A stretch of DNA of 64,000 nucleotides from CBDDCX01 sp965226925 (GTDB lineage Bacteria; Gemmatimonadota; Gemmatimonadetes; Longimicrobiales; Gaopeijiaceae). The notes under the pieces are model-generated. The model saw nothing but the letters and a program-made list of their open reading frames with translations, searched no databases and was not told the DNA's origin. The stretch lies in contig CBDDEN010000006.1 in assembly GCA_965226925.1 (NCBI GenBank), positions 248,001-312,000 on the forward strand. The letters are read 5' to 3'. The position numbers were made by a program, and so were the translations under genes. Of the stretch, positions 44,810-55,262 are shown in pieces (within the stretch, counting starts at the first letter, position 1; every line of letters starts with the position of its first letter).

Positions 44810-45737
44810 TCAAGGTCCGGAGGGATCGGGGTGGAGTGAGGTGATGAGGCGTTCGATCTGCGTGCCGATCTCCATGTGCTCGGTCGCCGAGTTGACCTTC
44901 AGCACGTTGGACATCATCGACACCAGGTACACCCGGGGATGCTCCGCGCCCGCCGGCGATTCCACGATGGCCACGGAGTGCATGAGGTTCTCGAGGTTGC
45001 CTTGATACTGCCTGCACTGAAAACCCTCTTCGGGACCGCATCGGTAGAGCGAGCCCGACTTGAAGAAGACGGCCGCGCCGTTGAGCGCGGGAGAGAAGGC
45101 GTACCGGTATCGGCGTCGGGTGAAGTACATGAGCCGCTTCATCTCGAGGCTGCTCCAGCGGTCCACGATCTGGCCCTGTTCGACCTTGAGTAGCCACCGA
45201 ACGAGGGCACGCGGCGTCGCGTGGCTTCCCCGCCCGGGTATGATGCGCGATCCCCCCCGTGTGAAGAGCGTACGATTCCGCAGGAGCTCCGGATCGAGTC
45301 CGGCCTCGAGGAGAGGTTCTTCGAGCACACGAATCGAGCGTTCGGTGAGCTCGGCCTTGGGCGTGTCTCGGAAGAACGCGTCGGCCTCTTCCTTCGACGG
45401 AGGATACCGGCTCCCGAACTCGTTGATGAGCATCGCCTCCTTCCAAACGACCGCTCCGGCGGCGTTGGAGCTCGGAGACACCATGTGATCCACCCACTCC
45501 CAAAGGGAGAACTCATCTCCGAGCCGGATCGCTCGGTGGGTGACGCCCGACCAGTCGTCCGCCACGATCGGGACGGCGTGCGTGTTCGGCATCGCGAACG
45601 CGTCGGCCACTACGCGCGTGTCCCGCAGGACGGCCTCACGAGCCGACACGCTCGTGGGATGGAGCTTCTTGAGCTCGTTGAACAGTCCCGTCAACACGAG
45701 CAGCTTGCCTACGCTTCCGGGGATGTAGCCCTGATCG
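44810..45737 (-). pseudogene. serine hydrolase (beta-lactamase-like), 3' piece
   Basis: This piece encodes most of a second beta-lactamase-fold protein: S-x-x-K in QGYIPGSVGKLLVLTG, an S-x-N-like MVSPSSNAAGAVVWKE, and KSG in AAVFFKSGSLYRCG. It is cut at GATCG (45733-45737) by IS copy 1. The 5' piece at 47303-47447 joins it in the same frame (NPRYAALKPD followed by QGYIPGSVG). The gene lies 24 bp upstream of the smaller paralogue and probably shared its transcript. Confidence 0.85.
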
Positions 45738-45775
45738 GAACCTGTCAACGACAATGGGACACTCTACGGGATTAA

Positions 45776-46783
45776 TTAGAGAGCAATGTCCTGTGTGGTG
45801 AGGGAAGGGATGGGAGGATTGATGAAGACGGCCTCCGGGAGCGGTTTGGGCTTCGGCACACCTCTGACGAAGCGTTCGGGATGAGCGGCCCATGCTTCGC
45901 GGAGCACGGATTTCCTGCCGGCAATGACCTGATCGGCGTTCCCGAAGTGGACCTGCTCGGGGGTTAGCATCGAGATGCCGCCATGGCGGTGCTCGGCATT
46001 GTACCAGCGGAAGAACGATCGACAGAACGTCTTGGCTTGGCCCTGATCCCCGAACCGTCCGGGAAACGAGGGATGGTACTTCAAGGTTTTGAACTGAGCC
46101 TCGGAAAACGGGTTGTCATCCGACACCTGAGGCCGGCTCAACGAGCGGGTCACGCCGAGGTCAGCGAGAAGTTGAGCGGTGCATTGGCTCGTCATTGGAG
46201 CTCCCCGATCCGAGTGCAGGGTCAGGACCCGGGGCTGGACGCCATGCTTCAGGCAGCTCTGCTGGATCAACCGGCCGGCCAGGGCCGAGTTCTCCCGGTC
46301 CGCCACCATCCAGCCCACGACGTAGCGGCTGTAGATGTCCATGATGACGTAGAGGTAGTAATAGCTCCACTTCTTCGGCCCGAGCAGCCGCGTGATATCC
46401 CAGGACCACACCTGGTTCGGCGCCGTGGCCATCAACTCGGGCTTCTTGTACTCGGGATGGGTGCGCTGCGCCCGGCGTTCCTGAACCGGCACCTCGGAGG
46501 CCAGAACACGATACATCGTGCGTTCGCTGCACAGGTAGACCTCTTCGTCGAGCAGCGTGGCCACCACCTCGGCGGGTGAGCGGTCCACGAACCGCTCCGA
46601 ACACAGCGTGTCGAAGACCTCGCCTCGTTCCGTCTCGCTCAATGCCCGGGCGGGCGTCGGGCGGGGCTGCTGTTGCCCGGTTGATGGGCCTCGACGACGG
46701 TACAACGTCGATCGGGAAACCTCGAGGGCCGCGCACGCCGGTTTTACACCGACGTGCTTAGCCAGCTCATCGGCCGCCTTCAA
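45776..46783 (-). CDS. IS3-family transposase OrfB (copy 1)
   Basis: The 335-residue product has an N-terminal HTH-like region (GVKPACAALEVSRSTLYRRR), an HTH_21 segment (LCSERTMYRVLASE) and an rve integrase core with the triad in order: D in VWSWDITRLLG, D in TLHSDRGAPMTS, E in SDDNPFSEAQFKTLKY. Its TTG start overlaps the OrfA stop (TTGA), so it can be made by coupling or frameshifting. The reading frame is intact, so the element may be active. Confidence 0.92.
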   Translation of the reverse strand: MKAADELAKHVGVKPACAALEVSRSTLYRRRGPSTGQQQPRPTPARALSETERGEVFDTLCSERFVDRSPAEVVATLLDEEVYLCSERTMYRVLASEVPVQERRAQRTHPEYKKPELMATAPNQVWSWDITRLLGPKKWSYYYLYVIMDIYSRYVVGWMVADRENSALAGRLIQQSCLKHGVQPRVLTLHSDRGAPMTSQCTAQLLADLGVTRSLSRPQVSDDNPFSEAQFKTLKYHPSFPGRFGDQGQAKTFCRSFFRWYNAEHRHGGISMLTPEQVHFGNADQVIAGRKSVLREAWAAHPERFVRGVPKPKPLPEAVFINPPIPSLTTQDIAL

Positions 46784-47229
46784 GAGTTTGTCCCGTCGTC
46801 GAGGCTTATCCCCAGCAGCCCCGCAACTTTTCCCTGCACGTCGATGATCAGGTGTGCCTTCCTGAGCTCATTCTCGAGCCGTGCGTTTCGCCGCTCCAGC
46901 TTGCGTACCTTCTCATCCAGCGGATTTCGCTCCGGCTTGCGGCCGCGTTTCTTCGACAGGGCCTTCAGCGACCCGCTATGCGCCGCCTTGCGCCACGTCG
47001 TCAGGTGCGACGAGTACAGGCCCTCTCGCCGCAGGAGTTGACCCACCTCGCCGGGCTCGGTGCACCGGTCCGCTTCTTCGACGATCCGCAGCTTGTACGA
47101 CGGACTGAACCGCCGTCGTAGCGGCCTATCTACTACCTCCGGGTCCGCAGGAGCTGCCGCGCTTCGCTTGGCCTCCCCGGTTCCAGGGGCACTACCATTC
47201 TCTTCCATTCTCTCTCGCAGTCCCAACAT
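46780..47229 (-). CDS. IS3-family transposase OrfA (copy 1)
   Basis: The 149-residue product holds the HTH_Tnp_1-type region (RRRFSPSYKLRIVEEADRC, then LLRREGLYSSHLTTWRKA) and a long coiled coil (EKVRKLERRNARLENELRKA) for multimerisation. It binds the terminal repeats. Its stop overlaps the OrfB start. Confidence 0.9.
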   Translation of the reverse strand: MLGLRERMEENGSAPGTGEAKRSAAAPADPEVVDRPLRRRFSPSYKLRIVEEADRCTEPGEVGQLLRREGLYSSHLTTWRKAAHSGSLKALSKKRGRKPERNPLDEKVRKLERRNARLENELRKAHLIIDVQGKVAGLLGISLDDGTNS

Positions 47230-47302
47230 GTTCGTTTTCTCTGCCTTCGCCCTACTCTAATTCTTTGCGTGCTCCGTGTCTCACGTACGTTGGCAGAGAG
47301 GG

Positions 47303-47447
47303 GATCGGGCTTCAACGCCGCGTAGCGCGGGTTGCTCGGGTCCGTGATGTCCAGCACGGCGACCCTGTAGGAGGGGTCTCGCGCGCCGACGATCCGAGGA
47401 GCTGCGTTGGCGCGGCTCCATGATAGCGGTGAAAGCGATTCGCACAT
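47303..47447 (-). pseudogene. serine hydrolase, 5' piece
   Basis: From ATG 47447 about 48 codons (SRANAAPRIVGARDPSYRVA, then VLDITDPSNPRYAALKPD) precede IS copy 1. Deleting the IS and one GATCG joins this piece in frame to 44810-45737. The N-terminus has no clear signal peptide, so the true start may lie further upstream. Confidence 0.7.
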
Positions 47448-47590
47448 GTGTATATGATCGTTTGTGGGAGTCAACCTGGGAGTCGGGAGAAGGGGTCGTC
47501 GACGTGTAGGAATGTTCGAACTCCGTGTGGTGAATCTCCCCAGGGAGATCCTCGGGGAGAGCGGCGGCGGGCGAGGGGGGGCGGAGTGAC

Positions 47591-47989
47591 CTAACCCGCG
47601 AGGAGGTCCGCCACCGTCACGCTTTCGATGTGTCCCCTGAAGAGGTCCAACACGACCTTCCAGCGGAGATGCGCCTCGCAGGGGTTCCGCTCCGTGCATG
47701 GGCGGCCCCCCATGAGGCACATGCGCTCCCCCCTCGGCGGGTCCACAGCGTCGACCACTCGGGCGATGGTGAGTTCGCCAGGTGGAACGGCCAGACGGAA
47801 GCCCCCATTCCGGCCAGGTGCGCTCGAGACGATACCGTGGATTACTAGCGTGCCCAGGGTCTTCCCCAGGTAGTTCTGCGGTGCACCGATCCCCTCGGCT
47901 ATCGCCTGGACCGACACCGATCGGTTCGCCTCCTGGCGGTCCAGAAAGATCATCGCCCGGAGGGCATGTTCTGCGGTTTTCGAGAGCAT
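47591..47989 (-). CDS. Rrf2-family transcriptional regulator with cysteine cluster
   Basis: The 132-residue product from ATG 47989 has the Rrf2 winged helix (SKTAEHALRAMIFLDRQEAN, then QAIAEGIGAPQNYLGKTLGT and GRNGGFRLAVPPGELT) and three cysteines in ERMCLMGGRPCTERNPCEAH, the position where NsrR/IscR-type members bind an iron-sulfur cluster. It may sense NO, oxygen or Fe-S status. Its targets are not visible; the antiporter and serine hydrolase genes flank it on the same strand. Confidence 0.85.
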   Translation of the reverse strand: MLSKTAEHALRAMIFLDRQEANRSVSVQAIAEGIGAPQNYLGKTLGTLVIHGIVSSAPGRNGGFRLAVPPGELTIARVVDAVDPPRGERMCLMGGRPCTERNPCEAHLRWKVVLDLFRGHIESVTVADLLAG

Positions 47990-48132
47990 GCTGCTCCCCG
48001 GCTCGAGTCCGCGGGTCCCCACCCTCTCATGATGGTTCGTCGACCGACGGTTGAAGAGTGGGGAGAAGTCGGTAAGGGGCGTGGGGAATTTCCCCATAGC
48101 GAGTCGGGCCGCATGCACCCCACGCGGCCTGG

Positions 48133-50109
48133 TCAGAGTCGAACCGTCGGGAACTCGTTGTGGTAACGAGCGATCGCGTTGGCGGTCCCACAGATGTAGA
48201 GCGCGTCTTCCGCGGAGACCCGGAATGAAGCCGGAAAGTCCATGACTGTCCGACCGTCCCTCTCTGCCGCGACGACGGTACATCCTGTGCGCTCCCGAAT
48301 ACGCTCCTCTACGGGGTTCTTCCCAACGAGTCGCCCTGCGCCGACACGTACCAACTTGATTCGGGGCTGGAGGGACACGGTCTCTCCCAACACGTGGTGG
48401 GCAAGGAGTTGCCCCGCCACTTGGCTCACGGAGAAAGCGAAATCCGCTCCGGCCCTCTGAATGGGTGCGACGCTCTCCGCCAGGGAGACCCCGGCGATGA
48501 TCGGGAGGTCGGGAGCGTAGTCGCGAAGGACTGTGGCGGCGAAAATGGCGGCGCTGTCCGTATCCATGGCTAGAACCGCTACACGCGCTCCGGCGAGGGG
48601 CAGGAGATCGAGCACCTCGCGATCAATGACGTCGCCCACGATGTGAACGCCCTTCCGGTCGACGGGATCGACGACGCATACGTCCTCACGCACGGCCGCG
48701 AGAATCTCCGCGACCTTCCTACCGACCTTGCCGAAGCCGATCACCACGATGGTCCCCTCCTCGGTGATCGGGCGCGCCATCTCACTGAGCTTCTCGATGC
48801 TCTCCGGAGTCCCCGCGGCAACCAGGATCGTGCCCGGGCGAATGATTTCGTCTGGGCCCGGTGGAGAACGCAACTCCTCGTCCAGCCATCGCCCGACGAT
48901 ATTGGCCCCCGTGCGCGAGCGCAGTTCGATCGCTGCCAGGGTGTTGTCCGCCAGCGGGCTGGCCTCGTGCACCCGGAGCTCGGCCACCTCGAGCAGCCGG
49001 CTCAGCGGCCGGACTCCGGTGACCCGGGGACCGATCTTGGCGCTGGCGCGTGAGCTCAGGACCGCGGCGAGCACGTGCGTTGGGGCGAAAGTCACATTGG
49101 CTCCGGCGAGCAACATCGGGGCCCGCCGGCGGGGGTCCTCGATCATCGCAACGAGGGGACCTTCGAACCCGACCTCGCGGGCGCTGAGCGCGAGCAACGC
49201 GTCGGTATCGCCCTGGCCGTTCAGAACCAAAGCGTGGGCGCCGGCCAGCGCGTGGAGGTCCAGATCCTGCTCCGCGAGGGTGGCGTACACGACTTGTTGC
49301 CCTCGTTCATGGAGTCGGCGCGCGGTCCCCTCATCTTCCTCAATGACGACGGAGGCCATTCCGCGGCGCCCGATTTCGGCGAGCAGGGAATCCACCTCGG
49401 GGCCATATCCATACACCACCACGCCGCCGTCTACGTTCGGCAACTCGACGGGCACCCGTCCGTCGAAGATCTCCATGAACGGATCGTCGCTGAACTTGTC
49501 GGGGAGCAGGACACCCATGGGGGCGCCCTCGAGCCGTGCCGCCCGCCCGGCCAACAGCACCGAGCAGCCCTTCAGCGCCATCGGAGTGAACAGGTTCAAC
49601 ACGAAAGCGGTGAAGATGAGTACGGAGAAGACGGTCGGGGTGACCGCTCCCTGGGCCAACGCGAGTGAAGCGAGGATGAACGCGAGTTCGGCTCGTCCAC
49701 ACATGCCCACGCCCACGGTCAGGGCTTCCCGGGACGGCAAACCCATCCGCAGTGCCATGCTCCCGGCGCTCGCGATCTGAGCGACGATCACCGCCATGGT
49801 GAGAGTGACGAGGAAGGCCACCTCCGAGGTGCCCATGTCGAAGGTGATGGAGAACCCCAGCGACATGAAGAAGATGGGCCCGAGGAACGAGTAGGCGATT
49901 CCGTACGACCTATCCGCCACGACCCGGCCCAGGTTGGGGTGCGCCACCTTCTCCTCGAAGAAGAGGCCGGCCAGGTAGGCCCCGATGATCATGTGGAGGC
50001 CGATGGCCTCGGCGAAGACACCCGCGGCGACGGCGACGAGCAGCACGAACGTGAATCCCTTGCCCCCTTCCGTGCGGAAGGGGAGCGTGAGTCGAGGATA
50101 CACGAAGCG
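48133..50109 (-). pseudogene. CPA2 antiporter with TrkA domains, 3' piece
   Basis: This piece encodes the C-terminal membrane helices (IGLHMIIGAYLAGLFFEEKV, then MCGRAELAFILASLALAQGA) and a long cytoplasmic part with two nucleotide-binding TrkA-N-like domains (DGGVVVYGYGPEVDSLLAEI and GTIVVIGFGKVGRKVAEILA) and a TrkA-C-like region. Such antiporters export K+ or Na+ under NAD(H) or glutathione control. It is cut at AAGCG (50105-50109) by IS copy 2. The 5' piece is at 51675-52270 and joins in frame. Confidence 0.9.
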
Positions 50110-50147
50110 GAACCTGTCAACGACAATGGGACACTCTACGGGATTAA

Positions 50148-51155
50148 TTAGAGAGCAATGTCCTGTGTGGTGAGGGAAGGGATGGGAGGATTGATGAAGA
50201 CGGCCTCCGGGAGCGGTTTGGGCTTCGGCACACCTCTGACGAAGCGTTCGGGATGAGCGGCCCATGCTTCGCGGAGCACGGATTTCCTGCCGGCAATGAC
50301 CTGATCGGCGTTCCCGAAGTGGACCTGCTCGGGGGTTAGCATCGAGATGCCGCCATGGCGGTGCTCGGCATTGTACCAGCGGAAGAACGATCGACAGAAC
50401 GTCTTGGCTTGGCCCTGATCCCCGAACCGTCCGGGAAACGAGGGATGGTACTTCAAGGTTTTGAACTGAGCCTCGGAAAACGGGTTGTCATCCGACACCT
50501 GAGGCCGGCTCAACGAGCGGGTCACGCCGAGGTCAGCGAGAAGTTGAGCGGTGCATTGGCTCGTCATTGGAGCTCCCCGATCCGAGTGCAGGGTCAGGAC
50601 CCGGGGCTGGACGCCATGCTTCAGGCAGCTCTGCTGGATCAACCGGCCGGCCAGGGCCGAGTTCTCCCGGTCCGCCACCATCCAGCCCACGACGTAGCGG
50701 CTGTAGATGTCCATGATGACGTAGAGGTAGTAATAGCTCCACTTCTTCGGCCCGAGCAGCCGCGTGATATCCCAGGACCACACCTGGTTCGGCGCCGTGG
50801 CCATCAACTCGGGCTTCTTGTACTCGGGATGGGTGCGCTGCGCCCGGCGTTCCTGAACCGGCACCTCGGAGGCCAGAACACGATACATCGTGCGTTCGCT
50901 GCACAGGTAGACCTCTTCGTCGAGCAGCGTGGCCACCACCTCGGCGGGTGAGCGGTCCACGAACCGCTCCGAACACAGCGTGTCGAAGACCTCGCCTCGT
51001 TCCGTCTCGCTCAATGCCCGGGCGGGCGTCGGGCGGGGCTGCTGTTGCCCGGTTGATGGGCCTCGACGACGGTACAACGTCGATCGGGAAACCTCGAGGG
51101 CCGCGCACGCCGGTTTTACACCGACGTGCTTAGCCAGCTCATCGGCCGCCTTCAA
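50148..51155 (-). CDS. IS3-family transposase OrfB (copy 2)
   Basis: 335 residues, same sequence as OrfB of copy 1 with all three catalytic acidic residues. TTG start overlaps the OrfA stop. Confidence 0.92.
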   Translation of the reverse strand: MKAADELAKHVGVKPACAALEVSRSTLYRRRGPSTGQQQPRPTPARALSETERGEVFDTLCSERFVDRSPAEVVATLLDEEVYLCSERTMYRVLASEVPVQERRAQRTHPEYKKPELMATAPNQVWSWDITRLLGPKKWSYYYLYVIMDIYSRYVVGWMVADRENSALAGRLIQQSCLKHGVQPRVLTLHSDRGAPMTSQCTAQLLADLGVTRSLSRPQVSDDNPFSEAQFKTLKYHPSFPGRFGDQGQAKTFCRSFFRWYNAEHRHGGISMLTPEQVHFGNADQVIAGRKSVLREAWAAHPERFVRGVPKPKPLPEAVFINPPIPSLTTQDIAL

Positions 51156-51601
51156 GAGTTTGTCCCGTCGTCGAGGCTTATCCCCAGCAGCCCCGCAACT
51201 TTTCCCTGCACGTCGATGATCAGGTGTGCCTTCCTGAGCTCATTCTCGAGCCGTGCGTTTCGCCGCTCCAGCTTGCGTACCTTCTCATCCAGCGGATTTC
51301 GCTCCGGCTTGCGGCCGCGTTTCTTCGACAGGGCCTTCAGCGACCCGCTATGCGCCGCCTTGCGCCACGTCGTCAGGTGCGACGAGTACAGGCCCTCTCG
51401 CCGCAGGAGTTGACCCACCTCGCCGGGCTCGGTGCACCGGTCCGCTTCTTCGACGATCCGCAGCTTGTACGACGGACTGAACCGCCGTCGTAGCGGCCTA
51501 TCTACTACCTCCGGGTCCGCAGGAGCTGCCGCGCTTCGCTTGGCCTCCCCGGTTCCAGGGGCACTACCATTCTCTTCCATTCTCTCTCGCAGTCCCAACA
51601 T
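51152..51601 (-). CDS. IS3-family transposase OrfA (copy 2)
   Basis: 149 residues, same sequence as OrfA of copy 1: HTH region followed by a coiled coil. Confidence 0.9.
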   Translation of the reverse strand: MLGLRERMEENGSAPGTGEAKRSAAAPADPEVVDRPLRRRFSPSYKLRIVEEADRCTEPGEVGQLLRREGLYSSHLTTWRKAAHSGSLKALSKKRGRKPERNPLDEKVRKLERRNARLENELRKAHLIIDVQGKVAGLLGISLDDGTNS

Positions 51602-51674
51602 GTTCGTTTTCTCTGCCTTCGCCCTACTCTAATTCTTTGCGTGCTCCGTGTCTCACGTACGTTGGCAGAGAGGG

Positions 51675-52270
51675 AAGCGACCGAGCAGGACGGCCATCCC
51701 GAAGAAGGCCGTGACCTTTGCGGGCGTGATGGCGACGTTGATTGGTTCGAAGGACCCGCCCGACAGCATGCCGACGATGAGCCCGAAAAAGACGAGGGTG
51801 AGCAGGTCGTCGATCACGCAACTCGCCATGATCACGCGGGCCAGGCGCGTGTCGGCCAGCCCCAGGTCTTTGAGCGTCTTGAGGGTGATTACCACTGCCG
51901 TGGCGGTCATGGTGAGACCGACGAAGACCGCGCCCACCGGATCCAACCCAAAGGCGGTCGCGACGCCGAAGCTGACACCGAACGGAACGATCGCACCCAC
52001 CACGGCTACGCCGAGGGAGCGTTTGAGGGCGTCGAAGAACTCCAGCGTCTGGGTCTCGACCCCCGCGTGGAACATGAGGAAGAAGATCCCGATCTCTGCA
52101 AGGAGAGTGAGCGCCGTGCTGGGCTCGATGAGGCCCAGAACGGCGGGCCCCACCACGACCCCGACGATGAGCTCACCCATGATGGTGGGAAGTCCCAGGG
52201 GCCGCAGCGTGACCGCCACCAGCCAAATGCCAGCCAGGAGGATCAATAGATCGACGGCGATGTCATGCAT
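51675..52270 (-). pseudogene. CPA2 antiporter with TrkA domains, 5' piece
   Basis: From ATG 52270 the piece encodes six or so membrane helices with the CPA2 signatures TIMGELIVGVVVGPAVLGLI, MFHAGVETQTLEFFDALKRS and the ion-site segment ASCVIDDLLTLVFFGLIVGM. It stops being native at the IS copy 2 junction. With 48133-50109 it makes a protein of about 855 residues. Confidence 0.88.
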
Positions 52271-52352
52271 GCGGGTGGTCCGTACGCGAGTCCACCTTCT
52301 GGGCCGCAGGACAGTCCACTCGCGAGCCGTGCGGGAATAGAGGGATGAGCCG

Positions 52353-52697
52353 CCTGCCGGCTTCCAGGCCGAGGGGCGGAGCATCTGGGAAGCACCGCAG
52401 ACCTACATCGAGATGTCGCCGTTCTTCAAGGCCGACCAGATGAACACGCCGCTCCTCATGTACCACGGAGGTGACGACAACAACACCGGCACGTTCCCGA
52501 TTCAGTCCGAGCGTTTCATTCAGGCGCTTACGACGCTCGGGAAGCCCGCGGTGCTCTACGTCTATCCGTACGAGTCACATACGCCTCGAGCGATCGAGAA
52601 CAAGCTCGACATGTGGGCGCGGTTCATCGGCTGGTTCGACGAGCATGTGAAGGGCGCGGGGGCGGAGAGCGAAGTGATCTCGGAGGATGGGCACTAG
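52353..52697 (+). pseudogene. S9-family peptidase, C-terminal fragment
   Basis: About 114 codons (GRSIWEAPQTYIEMSPFFKA, then TPLLMYHGGDDNNTGTFPIQ and LYVYPYESHTPRAIENKLDM) match the end of prolyl-oligopeptidase-family enzymes. They retain the catalytic aspartate (GGDD) and histidine (ESHTPR); the serine and the rest are absent. The 5' side meets the antiporter start region, so this is another deletion junction. Confidence 0.8.
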
Positions 52698-52751
52698 AGC
52701 AGGGCGTGCGTGCGGAATGGGGACACGAAGACTGCTGGGTGATGGTCCGCA

Positions 52752-53585
52752 TCAGGACGGCCGCCCTCCCCTCACGAGGAGCGTAGAGCATGCGCTGTCC
52801 TCGGCGATCCTCTCGGCCTTTGCTCCCCGTATGCCACCTGCCGGTGAAGCAGGTGATACGGTCGCGAGCAGCATCAGGTCGAACTCTTGGGACCGCCCGA
52901 CCACGGCCTCGACAATGTCGTCACTCGAGACGGTCTCCAGTTCGCCCGCGTCCAACAGGCCGGATTCGGCCAGCAGCTGTCGCACGGCCTGATCCTGCTG
53001 ACGGGCATCGCCGCTCGAGGACACATGCAGAAAGTGCACGGCTCCCTGGCGATCGGGCGCGAGCGCTCGGATCAAGAGCTCAATCAGCCCAAGTTCGGAA
53101 GTGGGATCTACCGGGACCAGGATCCTGTCGGTCGCCTCGCCCCGGAACTTCCCGACAAGGAGGTGGGCGTCGAGTTCGCGCCCAACACGGTGCATGACAC
53201 GATCGAACCGTTTTTCGGTGTCTTCGTCGGCTTCTTCAGGATTTTCGGAGTAGCCCACCAAGACGAGGTCCGCGTCTCGGGAACGCGCCGCGGTGATCAA
53301 CCCCTCGTCGATCTCCCGCCCGACCTCTACGACCCCCTCCGCGCCGACTCCGGCGTCCTGGCATCGGTCAAGCGCGTCCTGTACCAGCTGACGCGCCGCC
53401 ACCACCTGCGGGGACGAACGCGCCGCCGCCAATCCGATCTGGCCGGGTACGCGTACGACGTGGGTGACCACGATCTCGCAGCCAGTGGCACGGTTGAGCC
53501 GGACGGCTAGGTCGACCAAGCGAGGCATCGTATCCGGGTTCGAGATGCCCACCAAGAGGCGCGTGGGGTCGGTTGGGTTGGTCAT
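52752..53585 (-). CDS. tandem universal stress protein
   Basis: From ATG 53585, overlapping the upstream stop by one base (TGATG), the product is 277 residues. It holds two UspA-like folds: the first starts RLLVGISNPDTMPRLVDLAV, the second DRILVPVDPTSELGLIELLI, and it ends GIRGAKAERIAEDSACSTLL, where UspA proteins bind nucleotide phosphates. No membrane segment. It probably acts in stress adaptation or regulates a transporter. It follows the related IS-split gene on the same strand. Confidence 0.8.
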   Translation of the reverse strand: MTNPTDPTRLLVGISNPDTMPRLVDLAVRLNRATGCEIVVTHVVRVPGQIGLAAARSSPQVVAARQLVQDALDRCQDAGVGAEGVVEVGREIDEGLITAARSRDADLVLVGYSENPEEADEDTEKRFDRVMHRVGRELDAHLLVGKFRGEATDRILVPVDPTSELGLIELLIRALAPDRQGAVHFLHVSSSGDARQQDQAVRQLLAESGLLDAGELETVSSDDIVEAVVGRSQEFDLMLLATVSPASPAGGIRGAKAERIAEDSACSTLLVRGGRPS

Positions 53586-54216
53586 CACATCCAAGGCTCC
53601 AGGGGGACCGACGGGTGTGCACGCACGAGCAGGAGCGAGCGCCCTGTCGGGGTCTCCAGATCGCTGATCAGTCCGATCAGGCCCCGCTCCCCGCCCAGCG
53701 AGGCTCCGAGGACGATCAGGTCGGCGGTGCGCGACATCTCTCGGACCGCGAACGTCGCCGAGTCCGCCGCGAGCGCACGAACCTCACTCGGCACGATGGC
53801 TCCGATCCGCGCGTCGAGTTCCGCTTCGGCCTCGACGATCACCTCCATGTCTGAGTCCGCCGGAACCAGCGCACGTACGACCAGCTCCGCATTCCACGAG
53901 GCCGCGGCGCGTGCCGCGAGAAGGAGCGCCAACCGGGCGTCGGTAGTCTTGTCGTCCAGGACGACGATCCGGCGCGGCGGCGTGATGCCACCCGGCCGAT
54001 ACACGAGAATGTGGGTGCGCGCGGAACGCTCGAGGTCTCGGTGAAGGTCGACCTGGCCGCTGCCGTCGGGCCCTGGCTCCGGCCACCCCAGATACAGGAG
54101 GGCGGCTCGCGAGACCTCGATGGCGCTCACGATTCCCCGCAGCGCGGTCTGAGATGGCGTCACGTGCGAGGTTACGGGGACCCCTGTGCGAGCGAGAGGC
54201 TCAATCACCCGGTTCG
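53585..54216 (-). pseudogene. UspA-like C-terminal part of an IS-split protein
   Basis: About 210 codons with UspA-like strands (RAALLYLGWPEPGPDG, then THILVYRPGGITPPRRIVVL and TADLIVLGASLGGERGLIGL). The frame opens at IS copy 3; across the IS the same frame continues for ~20 codons (ATGCGTCTCCTC just right of 55786) before a stop, giving RMRLLSNRVIEPLA across the join. The gene is therefore also truncated further upstream. In related genomes such domains often follow amino acid permease helices; that is inference. Confidence 0.65.
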
Positions 54217-54254
54217 GAACCTGTCAACGACAATGGGACACTCTACGGGATTAA

Positions 54255-55262
54255 TTAAAGAGCAATTTCCTGTGTGGAGAGGGGTGTGGTGGGAGGATTG
54301 ATCCAGACGGCCTCCGGGAGCGGTTTGGGTTTGGGAACGCCTCTGACGAAGCGTTCGGGATGGGTGGTCCATGCCGTGTTGAGCACGGTTGTCCTGCGGG
54401 CGATAACGTTGTCGGCGCGCCCGAAGTGCACTTGTTCGGGGGTCAGCATCGAGATGCCCCCGTGCCTGTGCTCGGCATTGTACCAACGGAAGAACGATCG
54501 ACAGAAGGTCTTGGCCTGGCCCTGGTCTCCGAACCGTCCGGGAAACGAGGGATGGTACTTCAAGGTCTTGAACTGAGCCTCGGAGAACGGATTGTCATCC
54601 GAGACCTGAGGCCGGCTCAACGAGCGGGTCACGCCGAGGTCAGCGAGAAGTTGAGCGGTGCATTGGCTCGTCATTGGAGCTCCCCGATCCGAGTGCAGGG
54701 TCAGGACCCGGGGCTGGACGCCATGCTTCAGGCAGCTCTGCTGGATCAACCGGCCGGCCAGGGCCGAGTTCTCCCGGTCCGCCACCATCCAGCCCACGAC
54801 GTAGCGGCTGTAGATGTCCAGGATCACGTACAGGTAGTAGTAGCTCCACTTCTTCGGCCCCAGCAGCCGCGTGATGTCCCAGGACCACACCTGGTTCGGC
54901 GCCGTGGCCATCAACTCGGGCTTCTTGTACTCGGGATGGGTGCGCTGCGCCCGGCGTTCCTGAACCGGCACCTCGGAGGCCAGAACACGATACATCGTGC
55001 GTTCGCTGCACAGGTAGACCTCTTCGTCGAGCAGCGTGGCCACCACCTCGGCGGGTGAGCGGTCCACGAACCGCTCCGAACACAGCGTGTCGAAGACCTC
55101 GCCTCGTTCCGTCTCGCTCAATGCCCGGGCGGGCGTCGGGCGGGGCTGCCGTTGCCCGGTCGATGGGCCTCGACGACGGTACAACGTCGATCGGCAGACC
55201 TCGAGGGCCGCGCACGCCGGTTTTACACCGACGTGCTTAGCCAGCTCATCGGCCGCCTTCAA
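54255..55262 (-). CDS. IS3-family transposase OrfB (copy 3)
   Basis: 335 residues, close to copy 1 but with a block of C-terminal changes (ARRTTVLNTAWTTHPERF where copy 1 has AGRKSVLREAWAAHPERF) and a variant start region (EVCRSTLYRRR). Catalytic residues are unchanged. Confidence 0.92.
   Translation of the reverse strand: MKAADELAKHVGVKPACAALEVCRSTLYRRRGPSTGQRQPRPTPARALSETERGEVFDTLCSERFVDRSPAEVVATLLDEEVYLCSERTMYRVLASEVPVQERRAQRTHPEYKKPELMATAPNQVWSWDITRLLGPKKWSYYYLYVILDIYSRYVVGWMVADRENSALAGRLIQQSCLKHGVQPRVLTLHSDRGAPMTSQCTAQLLADLGVTRSLSRPQVSDDNPFSEAQFKTLKYHPSFPGRFGDQGQAKTFCRSFFRWYNAEHRHGGISMLTPEQVHFGRADNVIARRTTVLNTAWTTHPERFVRGVPKPKPLPEAVWINPPTTPLSTQEIAL

Larger units (their letters stand above)
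45738..47302 (-). mobile_element. 1,565-bp IS3-family element, copy 1
   Basis: The element runs from GAACCTGTCAACGACAATGG to CAGAGAGGG, with 5-bp duplications GATCG at 45733-45737 and 47303-47307. It appears identical to copy 2 at 50110-51674. Transcription of its two transposase genes is on the minus strand. It splits a serine hydrolase gene. Confidence 0.95.
50110..51674 (-). mobile_element. 1,565-bp IS3-family element, copy 2
   Basis: Same ends and length as copy 1, with 5-bp duplications AAGCG at 50105-50109 and 51675-51679. I see no differences from copy 1. It interrupts the CPA2/TrkA antiporter gene. Confidence 0.95.
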
